Under the pieces are notes generated by a model. It ran no database searches and was not told the DNA's origin. It worked only from the letters and a program-made list of their open reading frames with translations. The position numbers and the translations under genes are program-made. A stretch of DNA of 64,000 nucleotides from Sipunculus nudus (lineage: Eukaryota > Annelida > Sipuncula > Golfingiida > Sipunculidae): contig JAPPUL010000079.1 of assembly GCA_026874595.1 (NCBI GenBank), forward strand, positions 1,481,001 to 1,545,000. The letters are read 5' to 3'. The stretch's first letter is position 1. Every line of letters starts with the position of its first letter. Of the stretch, positions 26,373 through 34,877 are shown one piece after another.

Positions 26373-28835
26373 CTAGCTATCATTTTCATTATCAGTTTTA
26401 TCAGTTTTATCTTTTGTAAGAAAATGTTTAACACTAGCTTTATCGCTTGTCCTGGTATTTATAATTATGAACCGAACTAACTTAAGAGCCTCTTTATCAT
26501 CTGTAGTAATAGCTTTAATAAAAGCAAGTAAGAACTCTTTATTTTGCTTTTGCCGAGCATAAGCCCGACTTACAATGTATTCAATAAACCTTTTGTTAAT
26601 GCTTTTGATATTGTTAATCATGGTGATAGTGAATATGATAGCAAGTTTTTCGTTATGGTCTCGGGTACGCAAATATATTTTTTCTAATCTCTTTATAGGT
26701 TGCATTGAATTAATATAAACAAGGGCCTTCAAAGCAGCAATTCTAAGATTCTTATCAGTTGAAGAAAGAAACGATATAACAAGAGATATAGGAGCATTAT
26801 TCTTTGTTTTGCCTAATGCCAAAAGGGCATGTACTTTAAGGGGATTACTAGCTTGCTTAGAAGTCAAAATATTAATAAAGAGCTTTAGTCCCTGTTCAAG
26901 TTTAAGCTTAGAGATAGTTTTAATTATTGCAACTTGTATTTTAAATGATTTAGTTTCTCCAAGGATTTGAAATAAGAAGTTAAAGTTTTGGTCAAAATCC
27001 TTTATAAAATGAGGGATAGTATAAATGGCCTCAGCAATTAGAATAGGATTAGTTTGTGTAAAGATGGTATCAAGATCACTTTTTCTTGCAAAGGCAGTTA
27101 AAATGTGTCTGAATTCAGGAAACTTATCATAAGAAAGAGTTGGTTTTTCAGAAGTAAGGTACTGTGAATAAAAATCTTTAATGCTTGAGAAGGCAGTTTT
27201 TGTATGTTCGTTAATATTATCAAGTTCCATAATACCGTTAACAACAATAATTTTTTGTTCTTGGTTGTAGTCATCATTAAATAGAATATCAAGAAAGAAG
27301 GGGTCAAAAAGCCCGATATGCAATAAAGCCTCAATAGCATTAGAGACTATGGTTAAGCGGGACATATTATTTTTGTTATTCTTGGTTGAGGTTGTTGGTT
27401 TATGTTCTATTGTTTTTTTATTTTTATTAGCTTGAATTTTTTTATGTTCAAGGATAAAGCGCTTAATAAGGTCTTTAATATGAGGGATAGAGTCATGTAC
27501 TTTCCATTTAGCAAGGAGTTTAAGGGTAGGGATTTGTAATTTGGAAGGAGTTTTTAGTTTTAGAATGGGGAACAAAACTTGTGCAATACTTGGTTTTCCG
27601 ATATCATATATGACATTAAAAGCGGCATTACTAAGTAGTTTGTTGTTGCTATATAAAGAGTTAATGAGGATAGAAGGTATAGTCTGCGGATTAATATATT
27701 TAACAGAGTATATCTTGTAAAGAGTGAGTAAGGGGCTATATTTTTTGTTACTAGATTTAATAATCCATTCAAAGATGGTATTATATTGTTTGTTTTTCAA
27801 TAAAGTCCAAATAAGAGCGATTTTAAGGTGAGTAGAAGAGTCGTCATTATATAGCCTATTAAATAATATATTGTCAATGGTCTTATAATGTAAAGGGAAA
27901 TTAATAATAGCAAGTTCTTGTAGGTAAGGATTTTGGTTGTTTATGAAATTAAACTTAAAGCCGTCGAAATGGGAGTAATAGAATTTATTAAGAGACCAAA
28001 GGGCGATTATGTGAATGACATTGTGCAGCGGGAAGTTATTATTTTTGAGGATATTAACGAGGAAAGGGATTTTGCTAACATCGTTTTTGAAACCGATAAG
28101 CCAAACGGCCCAAAAAGCGGACAAAGGGGGTATTTTGCTGTTATAGAAGTTTTCTAAGATTAAGTCATAAATATTGGATTCAAAAATGAACTCAAGAGGG
28201 AACTTGGTATAGAAAGTATTTCTTTTGCCCTGGAGGGAACGTTTTTGTAAGAAGTCCTTATATTGTTTTTCGATACCCATTTGCTTAATAATGAGTAAAG
28301 GGTTTTCCAAGAACCACTTATCGAGATGAGCATAAAAAGGGATAGAGACATCGTTATAAAGAGCAAAGCCTCGAAAGAAGTCAAACAAAATAAGTCCCTG
28401 CTGTCTAATGTTCTTAACAATGTTACTATGTTCTTTTTGAGTAAGAGGTTTTTGAGAGTTTAGGTTTAGGTTTTCTTTTAGTAAAAAGTTCTTTTTTAGT
28501 TTTTGAGAAGGCTTTAGAGTATTATTATTTATTTTATTAGACACTTTATTTTTAGTTTTTGGGAGAAAATCCTGTTGAAATAAAGCAGCTCTAATAGCGA
28601 TAAAGATGGATTTATGGGACTGAGCATTACTTATGATATAGTTAATAATCTTTTGTTTTTGCAGGAGGCTAGCCTTATAAAAAGCGTGATCAAGAGCCTT
28701 AATATTATCAATTTGTATGTCTTGTTGAGTTTTCTTTTCCTTAACATGTTTATGAGTAGAGCAAGAGAAGAGAAAAAAGATAGTGATAAAAAGAGATAGA
28801 ATTAAGGGAGTAGATTTTGTTGTCATAAACATCAT
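26373..28835 (-). CDS. HEAT-repeat lipoprotein
   Basis: The frame extends to 29021, but the natural start is the ATG at 28835 (or 28826). That begins MMFMTTKSTPLILSLFITIFFLFSC with a good lipoprotein signal ending LFSC, while the upstream part overlaps the ffh gene and is Phe-rich. The mature protein of about 800 residues is a series of alpha-helical repeats. Near the C-terminus LKVHALLALGKTKNNAPISLVISFLSSTDKNLRIAALKALVYI is clearly HEAT-like. Its coding strand is A/C-rich, unlike its purine-rich neighbours. A scaffold in the periplasm or outer membrane is inferred from the fold only. It is not obviously related in sequence to the secreted pair at 838-6340. Confidence 0.75.
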   Translation of the reverse strand: MMFMTTKSTPLILSLFITIFFLFSCSTHKHVKEKKTQQDIQIDNIKALDHAFYKASLLQKQKIINYIISNAQSHKSIFIAIRAALFQQDFLPKTKNKVSNKINNNTLKPSQKLKKNFLLKENLNLNSQKPLTQKEHSNIVKNIRQQGLILFDFFRGFALYNDVSIPFYAHLDKWFLENPLLIIKQMGIEKQYKDFLQKRSLQGKRNTFYTKFPLEFIFESNIYDLILENFYNSKIPPLSAFWAVWLIGFKNDVSKIPFLVNILKNNNFPLHNVIHIIALWSLNKFYYSHFDGFKFNFINNQNPYLQELAIINFPLHYKTIDNILFNRLYNDDSSTHLKIALIWTLLKNKQYNTIFEWIIKSSNKKYSPLLTLYKIYSVKYINPQTIPSILINSLYSNNKLLSNAAFNVIYDIGKPSIAQVLFPILKLKTPSKLQIPTLKLLAKWKVHDSIPHIKDLIKRFILEHKKIQANKNKKTIEHKPTTSTKNNKNNMSRLTIVSNAIEALLHIGLFDPFFLDILFNDDYNQEQKIIVVNGIMELDNINEHTKTAFSSIKDFYSQYLTSEKPTLSYDKFPEFRHILTAFARKSDLDTIFTQTNPILIAEAIYTIPHFIKDFDQNFNFLFQILGETKSFKIQVAIIKTISKLKLEQGLKLFINILTSKQASNPLKVHALLALGKTKNNAPISLVISFLSSTDKNLRIAALKALVYINSMQPIKRLEKIYLRTRDHNEKLAIIFTITMINNIKSINKRFIEYIVSRAYARQKQNKEFLLAFIKAITTDDKEALKLVRFIIINTRTSDKASVKHFLTKDKTDKTDNENDS

Positions 28836-28900
28836 AAAAGTAATTACAGAAGAAACACTTAAAAAATGCACAAAAGCTTTAGAAAAAGTCAAAAAAAAGG

Positions 28901-28950
28901 TAAAAAAAGGTAAAAAAAGGTAAAAAAAGGTAAAAGAGGGTAAAAGAGGG
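28901..28950. repeat. 10-bp tandem repeat just upstream of ffh
   Basis: Three copies of TAAAAAAAGG are followed by two of TAAAAGAGGG, running into the ribosome-binding region of ffh. Each unit ends in GG or GGG, so it repeats a Shine-Dalgarno-like sequence several times. Confidence 0.93.
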
Positions 28951-28959
28951 TAAAAAAAT

Positions 28960-30279
28960 ATGTTAGAAGTAATAACGGAGCGGTTTGCGGGGATCCGCAA
29001 AAAACTTAGTATAAATAGCAAACTAAGCCAGACAAATATAAAGGAAGGTATACGTGAGATAAAACTTGCCTTACTGGAGGCGGATGTAAACTACAAAGTG
29101 GTAAAGGAGTTTATAGGGAAAGTGGAGGAGGAGGCACAAGGGGAGAAAGTATTAAAGAGCATAAGCCCGACGGAACAATTCCTAAAGATAGTGCATGACA
29201 AACTTATCGAGGTAATGGGAGATGGAGAAGGGCTTAATATAGTCAAAGGAGGAAGTCTTAATGTAATAATGCTAGTAGGGCTTCAAGGGAGCGGCAAAAC
29301 GACAACAATAAGCAAACTAGCAAAACATCTTAAAGGAGAATATAGGGTATTAGTAAGTTCATTAGACACATATAGACCTGGAGCGATGGAACAATTGAAG
29401 GAACTGAGTGAGGGGGTTGGGGTAAAATATTATGATGTAATAGGGAAGGATTTTGGAGGAGAAAGGATATGTAAAGAGAGTGTAAGCTACGCTAGGGGTG
29501 AAGGTTACCACGTATTGCTACTAGACACAGCAGGACGTTTATCTATAGACGAAGTCAAGATGGAAGAGCTAGTAAGGATAAAGGAAGAAAGCCAAGCGGC
29601 TGAGATACTTTTTGTATCAGATGCTATGGCGGGACAAAGCGTGGTGGAAGTGGTAAAGGGTTTTGATAAAGATCTTGGCCTAAGCGGGATAATACTGACA
29701 AAATTCGACAGTGATGCCCGAGGGGGTGCGGCATTATCGCTTAAGCATGTAACAGGCAAGGCTATAAAGTTTCTAGGAGTGGGGGAGAAGGCAGAAGATC
29801 TTGAAATATTTGAAGGGAAGCGGCTTGCAGGGCGGATACTAGGGAAAGGAGACATATTAAGCCTAGTAGAGAAGGTGGGCAAGGCCCTTGAGGTAGAAGA
29901 GGGGGAAGAATTAAGGAAGCTTAAAAAGAAGCTTAAAAAGAATTTTGATTTAGAAGATCTTTTACATCAGCTAAAGCAGTTAAAGAAGCTGGGTTCAATA
30001 GGAGGACTTATGAAGCTGTTGCCAACGGGGCTTGTAGGGGGGTTAAAGACGGAAGGAATAGAGGAGAAATCTTTATTGCATAAGGAGGCGATATTGCTAT
30101 CTATGACAAATCGTGAGAGGCGGGAGGCAAAACTTTTGAATGGGAGCAGACGATTGAGGATAGCACGAGGAAGCGGACGAAGCATCCAAGAGGTAAACCA
30201 ACTAATAAAACAATACGAAGCAATGCAAAAGCAAATAAAGAAACTAAAGAAAAAGGGGATTGGAGGAGTTTTTAGATAA
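28960..30279 (+). CDS. ffh: Signal recognition particle protein Ffh
   Basis: Ffh binds signal peptides and SRP RNA and, as a GTPase with FtsY, delivers ribosomes to the membrane. The N domain is residues 1-90. G-domain motifs are GLQGSGKTTTISKLAKHL, DTYRPGAMEQL, DTAGRLSID, TKFDSDARGGAALS. The M domain (about 300-439) carries NRERREAKLLNGSRRLRIARGSGRSIQEV, the RNA-binding helix. At 439 residues the length is usual. It heads the block ffh-rpsP-khpA-rimM-trmD-rplS. Confidence 0.96.
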   Translation: MLEVITERFAGIRKKLSINSKLSQTNIKEGIREIKLALLEADVNYKVVKEFIGKVEEEAQGEKVLKSISPTEQFLKIVHDKLIEVMGDGEGLNIVKGGSLNVIMLVGLQGSGKTTTISKLAKHLKGEYRVLVSSLDTYRPGAMEQLKELSEGVGVKYYDVIGKDFGGERICKESVSYARGEGYHVLLLDTAGRLSIDEVKMEELVRIKEESQAAEILFVSDAMAGQSVVEVVKGFDKDLGLSGIILTKFDSDARGGAALSLKHVTGKAIKFLGVGEKAEDLEIFEGKRLAGRILGKGDILSLVEKVGKALEVEEGEELRKLKKKLKKNFDLEDLLHQLKQLKKLGSIGGLMKLLPTGLVGGLKTEGIEEKSLLHKEAILLSMTNRERREAKLLNGSRRLRIARGSGRSIQEVNQLIKQYEAMQKQIKKLKKKGIGGVFR

Positions 30280-30459
30280 GATTATAATATATGTTAATAA
30301 ATAAAAATAAAAGTAGTTTTTTAAAAAGGTATATATTATCTTTTGAAATCGGAGAGTAAAAGGGCAAAAGAGAGTAGAGGTGGTATAAATATTTATTAAA
30401 TATGAAGATATAGATAAGTCTAGAGAATAAATAACAGATAAAAAGGGGCAAATAAATAA

Positions 30460-30705
30460 TTGGTAAAAATAAGGTTATCTAGGGTGGGAACAAAGAAGCG
30501 ACCGTATTACAGGGTGGTGATAGCAGATTCAAGAAGCAAACGGGATGGAAAGTTTATAGAGGTAGTGGGCCGTTATAATCCTTTAGGTGAGAAGTTTTGT
30601 AGTATAGATGGGGAGAAAGTATTAAAGTGGTATAAAAAGGGAGCGAATCCGACAGAGACAGTGAAGACGCTTATAAAAAAAGCAGGGATAGAGCTTGTAA
30701 GATAG
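30460..30705 (+). CDS. rpsP: 30S ribosomal protein S16
   Basis: S16 is a primary 16S rRNA binder in the small subunit. [40 protein letters not shown] is the full family signature. The start is a TTG with AAGGGG upstream. At 81 residues the length is normal. It lies 180 bp downstream of ffh and is followed by the KH-domain gene, as in many bacteria. Confidence 0.95.
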   Translation: MVKIRLSRVGTKKRPYYRVVIADSRSKRDGKFIEVVGRYNPLGEKFCSIDGEKVLKWYKKGANPTETVKTLIKKAGIELVR

Positions 30706-30745
30706 AGGTCTGATATAGCTTTAAACTGGTTGTAGAAAGCATGAG

Positions 30746-30819
30746 GGGTGAGAAAGCAAGGGTGAGAAAGCAAGGGTGAGTAGAAAAGTAGAAAAGTAGA
30801 AAAGTAGAAAAGTAGAAAA
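30746..30819. repeat. Two tandem arrays between rpsP and khpA
   Basis: A 14-bp unit (GGGTGAGAAAGCAA) in two and a fraction copies, then an 8-bp unit (TAGAAAAG) in nearly five copies. Together they fill most of the gap and lie just before the GGAGG of khpA. Confidence 0.93.
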
Positions 30820-30846
30820 ACGCGAGGACACAAGAGGAGGTAGAAA

Positions 30847-31104
30847 ATGCAAGAGACAAAAGAGGGTATGGATGAGAAAGCCCTAGTAGAGTATATAATA
30901 AAATCGTTGGTAGACAATCCAGATGACGTGAAAATAAAAGTAGTGGAGGGGGCAAAGTCGACTATATTGGAACTTAAGGTACTTGAGGCAGATATAGGGA
31001 AGGTGATAGGCAAACATGGTCGTATAGCAAAAGCCATACGGACGATACTAAGCGCAGCATCGACGAAATGCGGGAAACGAGTAATACTTGAGATATTGGA
31101 TTAG
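30847..31104 (+). CDS. khpA: KH-domain RNA-binding protein KhpA
   Basis: A small RNA-binding protein (85 residues) with one KH domain. The signature VIGKHGRIAKAIRTILSAAS is clear. In other bacteria KhpA partners KhpB/Jag and affects cell elongation and RNA stability. GGAGG before the ATG. It sits between rpsP and rimM, its classical position. Confidence 0.93.
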   Translation: MQETKEGMDEKALVEYIIKSLVDNPDDVKIKVVEGAKSTILELKVLEADIGKVIGKHGRIAKAIRTILSAASTKCGKRVILEILD

Positions 31105-31192
31105 GGTATCAATGGTGATAATAATTACTTAATGGTCTTAAAATAATCAGTTTTAGGTTAAGAGATAGAAATATGTAGGCAGGATAGCTTTC

Positions 31193-31870
31193 TTGGATAA
31201 AGAGTATATAGTGATAGGAAAGGTTATAGGCAAGACAAAGCGTGGTGGTAAAGTATTTAAAGAGAGTAAAGGGGGCGGCGGTAAAGGGGGTGGCGGTAAA
31301 GGAGAAGGCAGATATGTTTTAAAATTTTACGTAGATAGCGTTGAAGAGATAAAGAAGTTCAAACGCTATTTTATAGATGATGGATATGGGAATAAAGAGG
31401 AGCTAGATATAAGGGTAAAAGTTTTAGGGAAGAAGGTGTATGGAGATATAGTTAATTATGGAGTGGAAGGTAAAAGCGGGGGAGGATTTAATGGTAAGGA
31501 ACTATATGGTAAGGAACTATATGGTAAGGAACTATATATAAATAGGAGTGAGCTTCCGGAGCTGGAGGGCAAAGGGGGAGAGTATTATCAAATAGATTTA
31601 CGAGGGAGTGAATGCATATTAGAGAGTGGGCAAAGGTATGGGGAGGTAGAGGAGGTAGTAAACTACGGGGCAGGAGATTTGCTAAAGATACGCCAAGCGG
31701 TGGAAGAGGGGGAGGAGTCAGGGAAGGGAAAGAAGGGAGAGAAGGGAGAGAAGGGAAAGAAGAGGGGAGGTGGTCAAATAAAATACGTACCATTTAGGAA
31801 GGAGTTGATAAAAGGAGTAGAAGTAAGCAAGAAGCTCGTATATTTGAAAGACATAGAAGGCTATGATTGA
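31193..31870 (+). CDS. rimM: 16S rRNA processing protein RimM with low-complexity insertions
   Basis: RimM assists maturation of the 30S head and binds S19. The N-terminal IVIGKVIGK, the KYYVDSVEEIKKFK region and the C-terminal PRC-barrel segment (ILESGQRYGEVEEVVNYGAGDLLKI...KLVYLKDIEGYD) are present. The family is normally about 165-180 residues; this is 225, enlarged by a GGGGKGGGGKGEG stretch, a 15-bp repeat (31493-31537) giving three GKELY units, and an EKGEKG stretch in the C-terminal domain. Start TTG with AGGA upstream. The stop overlaps the trmD start. Confidence 0.85.
   Translation: MDKEYIVIGKVIGKTKRGGKVFKESKGGGGKGGGGKGEGRYVLKFYVDSVEEIKKFKRYFIDDGYGNKEELDIRVKVLGKKVYGDIVNYGVEGKSGGGFNGKELYGKELYGKELYINRSELPELEGKGGEYYQIDLRGSECILESGQRYGEVEEVVNYGAGDLLKIRQAVEEGEESGKGKKGEKGEKGKKRGGGQIKYVPFRKELIKGVEVSKKLVYLKDIEGYD
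31493..31537 (+). repeat. Three-copy 15-bp in-frame repeat in rimM
   Basis: The unit GGTAAGGAACTATAT is exactly repeated three times and encodes GKELY. It sits between the N-terminal and PRC-barrel domains of RimM. Confidence 0.96.
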
Positions 31871-32631
31871 AAGTAAAAGTACTAACCTTATACCCCCAGA
31901 TATTTGAAAATTATACGAACGTAGGGCTAATGGGAAGTAGTCTTTCGGGGGAGAGATTTGAGCTTAAAGTAATAAACTGGCGAGAATACTCAAAAGACAA
32001 ACATAAGAAAGTAGACTCAACACTATACGGAGGGGGGCCTGGGATGTTGCTTAGGTGCGAGCCTCTGGACATAGCGTTAAAGGCTGTAGATAGGGGGGGG
32101 GAGAAGGCGAAGATATTTCTAACACCGGATGGGGAGCTATTAAACCAAGAGAAAGTGGAAGAGCTTAAAGAGGAGGAGGAACTAATATTAATATGCGGAA
32201 CATACGAGGGTTTCGATGCACGTATATACGAGTTATATCCGGATTCAAAGAAGCTATCGATAGGAGAATATGTAATAAGTAACGGAAGCCTAGCAGCTTT
32301 AGTCGTACTAGATGTACTTTTGCGTGCAAAGGGGCTACTTTTGGGCAATGCGGAATCACTTAATGAAGAGAGTTATGTTGGGGGCTTGCTTGAATGTGGA
32401 CATTATACAAAGCCCCGAGATTACAAAGGTTATAAAGTACCGGAAGTATATTTAAGAGGGAATCATAAAGAGATTGAACGGACTAGAAAGCAAGGAGCAA
32501 TATATAATACATTATCTAAGAGGCCAGATTTAATAGAAAGACGCCTATTCACGATGTATGAACTTGAAATTCTGGCAACATATTTTGAAAGGGCAAATAA
32601 AGGCAATATAGGGGCAAATAGGGGCAAATAG
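31867..32631 (+). CDS. trmD: tRNA (guanine-N1)-methyltransferase TrmD
   Basis: TrmD methylates G37 of tRNAs, protecting the reading frame. Motifs: GGGPGMLLRCEPLDIAL, GTYEGFDARI, SIGEYVISNGSLAALVVLD and GHYTKPRDYKGYKVPEVYLRGNH. Two positions look divergent. The block normally read as GDYVL[ST]GGE is GEYVISNGS, and by my alignment the catalytic Asp of the E. coli enzyme (D169) is Glu (NEESY). At 254 residues the length is normal. Start TTG overlaps the rimM stop by four bases (TTGA), so the pair is translationally coupled. Confidence 0.93.
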   Translation: MKVKVLTLYPQIFENYTNVGLMGSSLSGERFELKVINWREYSKDKHKKVDSTLYGGGPGMLLRCEPLDIALKAVDRGGEKAKIFLTPDGELLNQEKVEELKEEEELILICGTYEGFDARIYELYPDSKKLSIGEYVISNGSLAALVVLDVLLRAKGLLLGNAESLNEESYVGGLLECGHYTKPRDYKGYKVPEVYLRGNHKEIERTRKQGAIYNTLSKRPDLIERRLFTMYELEILATYFERANKGNIGANRGK

Positions 32632-32640
32632 GGGCAAATA
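32611..32640. repeat. Three-copy 10-bp repeat at the trmD 3' end
   Basis: GGGGCAAATA is repeated three times exactly, starting inside the last trmD codons (residues NIGANRGK) and crossing its stop codon. The unit length is not a multiple of three. Confidence 0.95.
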
Positions 32641-32681
32641 AAAAAAAAGAGTAAAATAGAAAGAGGGAATAAGATAAAAAG

Positions 32682-33200
32682 ATGACAAAAAACAGATTAG
32701 AACTACTAAAAGAAGTAGAGCAAGAGTACCTAAAGAAAGATAAGCTGTCAGATATAAGTATAGGAGATACAGTAAAGGTACATTTCAAGATACGGGAGGG
32801 AAAACGCGAGAGGGTACAAATATTTGAGGGAGTGGTAATAGGGATAAAGGGAAAAGGGATAGGCAAGACGTTAACAGTGCGAAAGGTCTCCTTCAATGTG
32901 GGAGTTGAGCGAGTATTCCCATTACATTCACCAAAGATAGAGAGTATAGTATTAGTAAGACGCGGGCGAGTACGTCGAGCGAAGTTATATTATTTAAGGG
33001 GGCGACGAGGGAAGTCAGCACAAGTAAAAAGATATATAGAGAAGAAGGAAGAAGCTACTGCAAAAGCGGGGGTAGAATCAAAGAATTTATTAGAAGGGAA
33101 GGATGGCAAAGGGAAGGATGGCAATAAGGCTGAAGAGAATAAAAAGGGAGGGAGTGAATCAGAGTCAAGCGCTGAGTCAAAATCTCAAGAGAGCAAGTGA
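32682..33200 (+). CDS. rplS: 50S ribosomal protein L19 with C-terminal extension
   Basis: L19 lies at the 30S-50S interface. The core (residues 1-115: [72 protein letters not shown]) is canonical. The family is about 115-125 residues, but this has 172. The last 55 or so are a Lys/Glu/Ser/Gly-rich tail with short repeats ([11 protein letters not shown]). It is the last gene of the ffh block, 50 bp after trmD. Confidence 0.93.
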   Translation: MTKNRLELLKEVEQEYLKKDKLSDISIGDTVKVHFKIREGKRERVQIFEGVVIGIKGKGIGKTLTVRKVSFNVGVERVFPLHSPKIESIVLVRRGRVRRAKLYYLRGRRGKSAQVKRYIEKKEEATAKAGVESKNLLEGKDGKGKDGNKAEENKKGGSESESSAESKSQESK

Positions 33201-33290
33201 GTTAGAATATTTAGCAAATGAGTTAAATATATAAATGAATTAAATATATAAATGAATTGAATAAAGGAATAAATGAAAAAATAGAACATT

Positions 33291-33998
33291 TTGAAGACTT
33301 ATGAAGACTTATATAGGCATGATTTAAATAAGAAGAATGAATATATGTTGTATAGAGGAGGGGGAGGAGTGGAGGTGGATGGAGGTGAAGTTAGGAATGA
33401 TGAAGGTTTTCATATAGCAGGACTTGACGAAGTGGGTCGGGGGTCTCTTGCGGGGCCGGTTGTAGCAAGTGCAGTGATATTGGAGATGGGAGTAAAGATA
33501 GAAGGGCTAGACGACTCAAAGAATATAAGTTATAAAAAGCGGCTTAAAATTTATGAGAAACTGTTATCAGAGGGGATGCTAAGTTTTGGTGTAGGAATAA
33601 TCGAAGCCGCGAAGATAGACAAAATAAATATATATAAAGCGACAAAAGAAGCGATGTATAAAGCGCTTAATGAGCTTTGGCTAAAACCGAACTTACTCTT
33701 AATAGATGCACTTAAGCTAGAAAAGGTAGTAGATATACCTAAGGAGTCGATAATAAAAGGAGATAGTAAAAGTGCCTGTATAGCAGCGGCTTCAATAGTG
33801 TCAAAAGTGATACGAGATAATCTTATGGAGGGTTACAGCAAAGAGTACGAAGGCTATGGATTTGAGAGGAACAAAGGCTATCCGACGAAAGAACATATAT
33901 CCGCACTAAATAAGTATGGAGCAATATCCATCCACAGAAAGAGCTATAAGCCAGTCCATGAAGTATTAAACAAGAGCTTACCGTTTAGGGGCTTATAA
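33291..33998 (+). CDS. rnhB: Ribonuclease HII
   Basis: RNase HII cuts RNA in RNA-DNA hybrids and removes single ribonucleotides. The catalytic segment GLDEVGRGSLAGPVV (Asp-Glu), the LLIDALK aspartate, and KGDSKSACIAAASIVSKVIRD with a conserved aspartate are all present, with GYPTKEH near the end. A ~45-residue N-terminal leader precedes the core. The start is given as TTG 33291, but a 10-bp duplication (GAAGACTTAT twice) lies right after it, so it is uncertain; ATG 33345 is an alternative. Confidence 0.92.
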   Translation: MKTYEDLYRHDLNKKNEYMLYRGGGGVEVDGGEVRNDEGFHIAGLDEVGRGSLAGPVVASAVILEMGVKIEGLDDSKNISYKKRLKIYEKLLSEGMLSFGVGIIEAAKIDKINIYKATKEAMYKALNELWLKPNLLLIDALKLEKVVDIPKESIIKGDSKSACIAAASIVSKVIRDNLMEGYSKEYEGYGFERNKGYPTKEHISALNKYGAISIHRKSYKPVHEVLNKSLPFRGL

Positions 33999-34108
33999 AT
34001 GAGATATGCGAATGTAGGGAGAATGTGGGGAGGATGTAGGGAGAATGTAGGGTAGAGCAATCCGACAAGAAAAATAAATGGGAACAAAGAAAAGAATAGA
34101 AAGAAGAG

Positions 34109-34145
34109 ATGGACGAGAAGAAGAGATGGAAGAGAAGAATATATG
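34109..34145 (+). repeat. 17-bp tandem repeat duplicating a start codon
   Basis: Three consecutive 17-bp units each begin with ATG (34109, 34126, 34143). Units two and three are identical (ATGGAAGAGAAGAATAT); the first differs at three positions. Because 17 is not a multiple of three, only the last ATG reads into the downstream gene. Confidence 0.95.
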
Positions 34146-34823
34146 GAAGAGAAGAATATATGGGTAACAGGTGCAACAGGCTATGTAGGGAAGGCATTGG
34201 TAGGAGAACTTGTAAGAGATTTAAGGATAAGGGGCAAGATATATTGCCTGGTCCGAGAACAATCATTTAGCAAACTAAGCGAGTATAAAGATAGGGTAGA
34301 GCTTGTAGGGGTAGATTTTGGCAGTGAGGAGGAGTTATTGTTTGACTTTGGAGTTGGCGAAAAAGATGTCTTAATACACTTGGTGTCAATATTGCGAGAG
34401 AGTGCGTCTAAAAGGTATATAGATTATAATTATTTATTTGCGAAAAAGCTAATAGATTATGGTAAAAGCAAAGGTTTAAGGAGGATGGTATTAATGAGCG
34501 CAGCAGGGGCGCCACCATTTCTCGAAGGCTATATAAAGTGGAAGTTAAAAGCAGAAGAATATCTTGAAAGTAGTGGTATTGAATGGGTAATATTGAAGCC
34601 GTCGTTAATATACAATGCAAGTAGTTTTCGTGGTAAGAACTTGGGATATTTAAGATACCTAGAGAGATTTTACGACTTAGGTAGCAAGCTGCCATATATA
34701 GGAGATAAAGTATCGAAGTGGACGCCGGTATCCCGCAAGAAGCTAATAGGAGTTATATTAGAGATATTGCTTAATTGGGAAAAGCATAGAGGCAAACGTC
34801 TTTATAGCGATGATTTTGTTTAG
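34143..34823 (+). CDS. NAD(P)-binding NmrA/NDUFA9-like protein
   Basis: A 226-residue atypical short-chain dehydrogenase. It has the N-terminal Rossmann motif WVTGATGYVGKALV, LIHLVS..., a VLMSAAGA strand and SGIEWVILKPSLIY. The active-site YxxxK is not in the usual place; YIKWKLKAEEYL is the nearest. The pattern fits the SDR-a5/NDUFA9-like group that binds NAD(P)H or quinones, but the substrate is unknown. The start ATG lies in the last unit of a 17-bp repeat. The promoter of the next gene overlaps its 3' end. Confidence 0.75.
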   Translation: MEEKNIWVTGATGYVGKALVGELVRDLRIRGKIYCLVREQSFSKLSEYKDRVELVGVDFGSEEELLFDFGVGEKDVLIHLVSILRESASKRYIDYNYLFAKKLIDYGKSKGLRRMVLMSAAGAPPFLEGYIKWKLKAEEYLESSGIEWVILKPSLIYNASSFRGKNLGYLRYLERFYDLGSKLPYIGDKVSKWTPVSRKKLIGVILEILLNWEKHRGKRLYSDDFV

Positions 34824-34843
34824 GTATAGTTTTATGGTATAAT
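34816..34843 (+). promoter_or_regulatory. Promoter with extended -10 ahead of amrS
   Basis: A perfect -10 TATAAT (34838-34843) preceded by TGG (extended -10), with TTGTTT (34816-34821) 16 bp upstream. The -35 is weak. It starts inside the end of the preceding gene and would place transcription about 28 bp before the ATG at 34878. Confidence 0.5.
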
Positions 34844-34877
34844 GGTGTTAAAGTATTAACTTGAGCGAGATAATATT

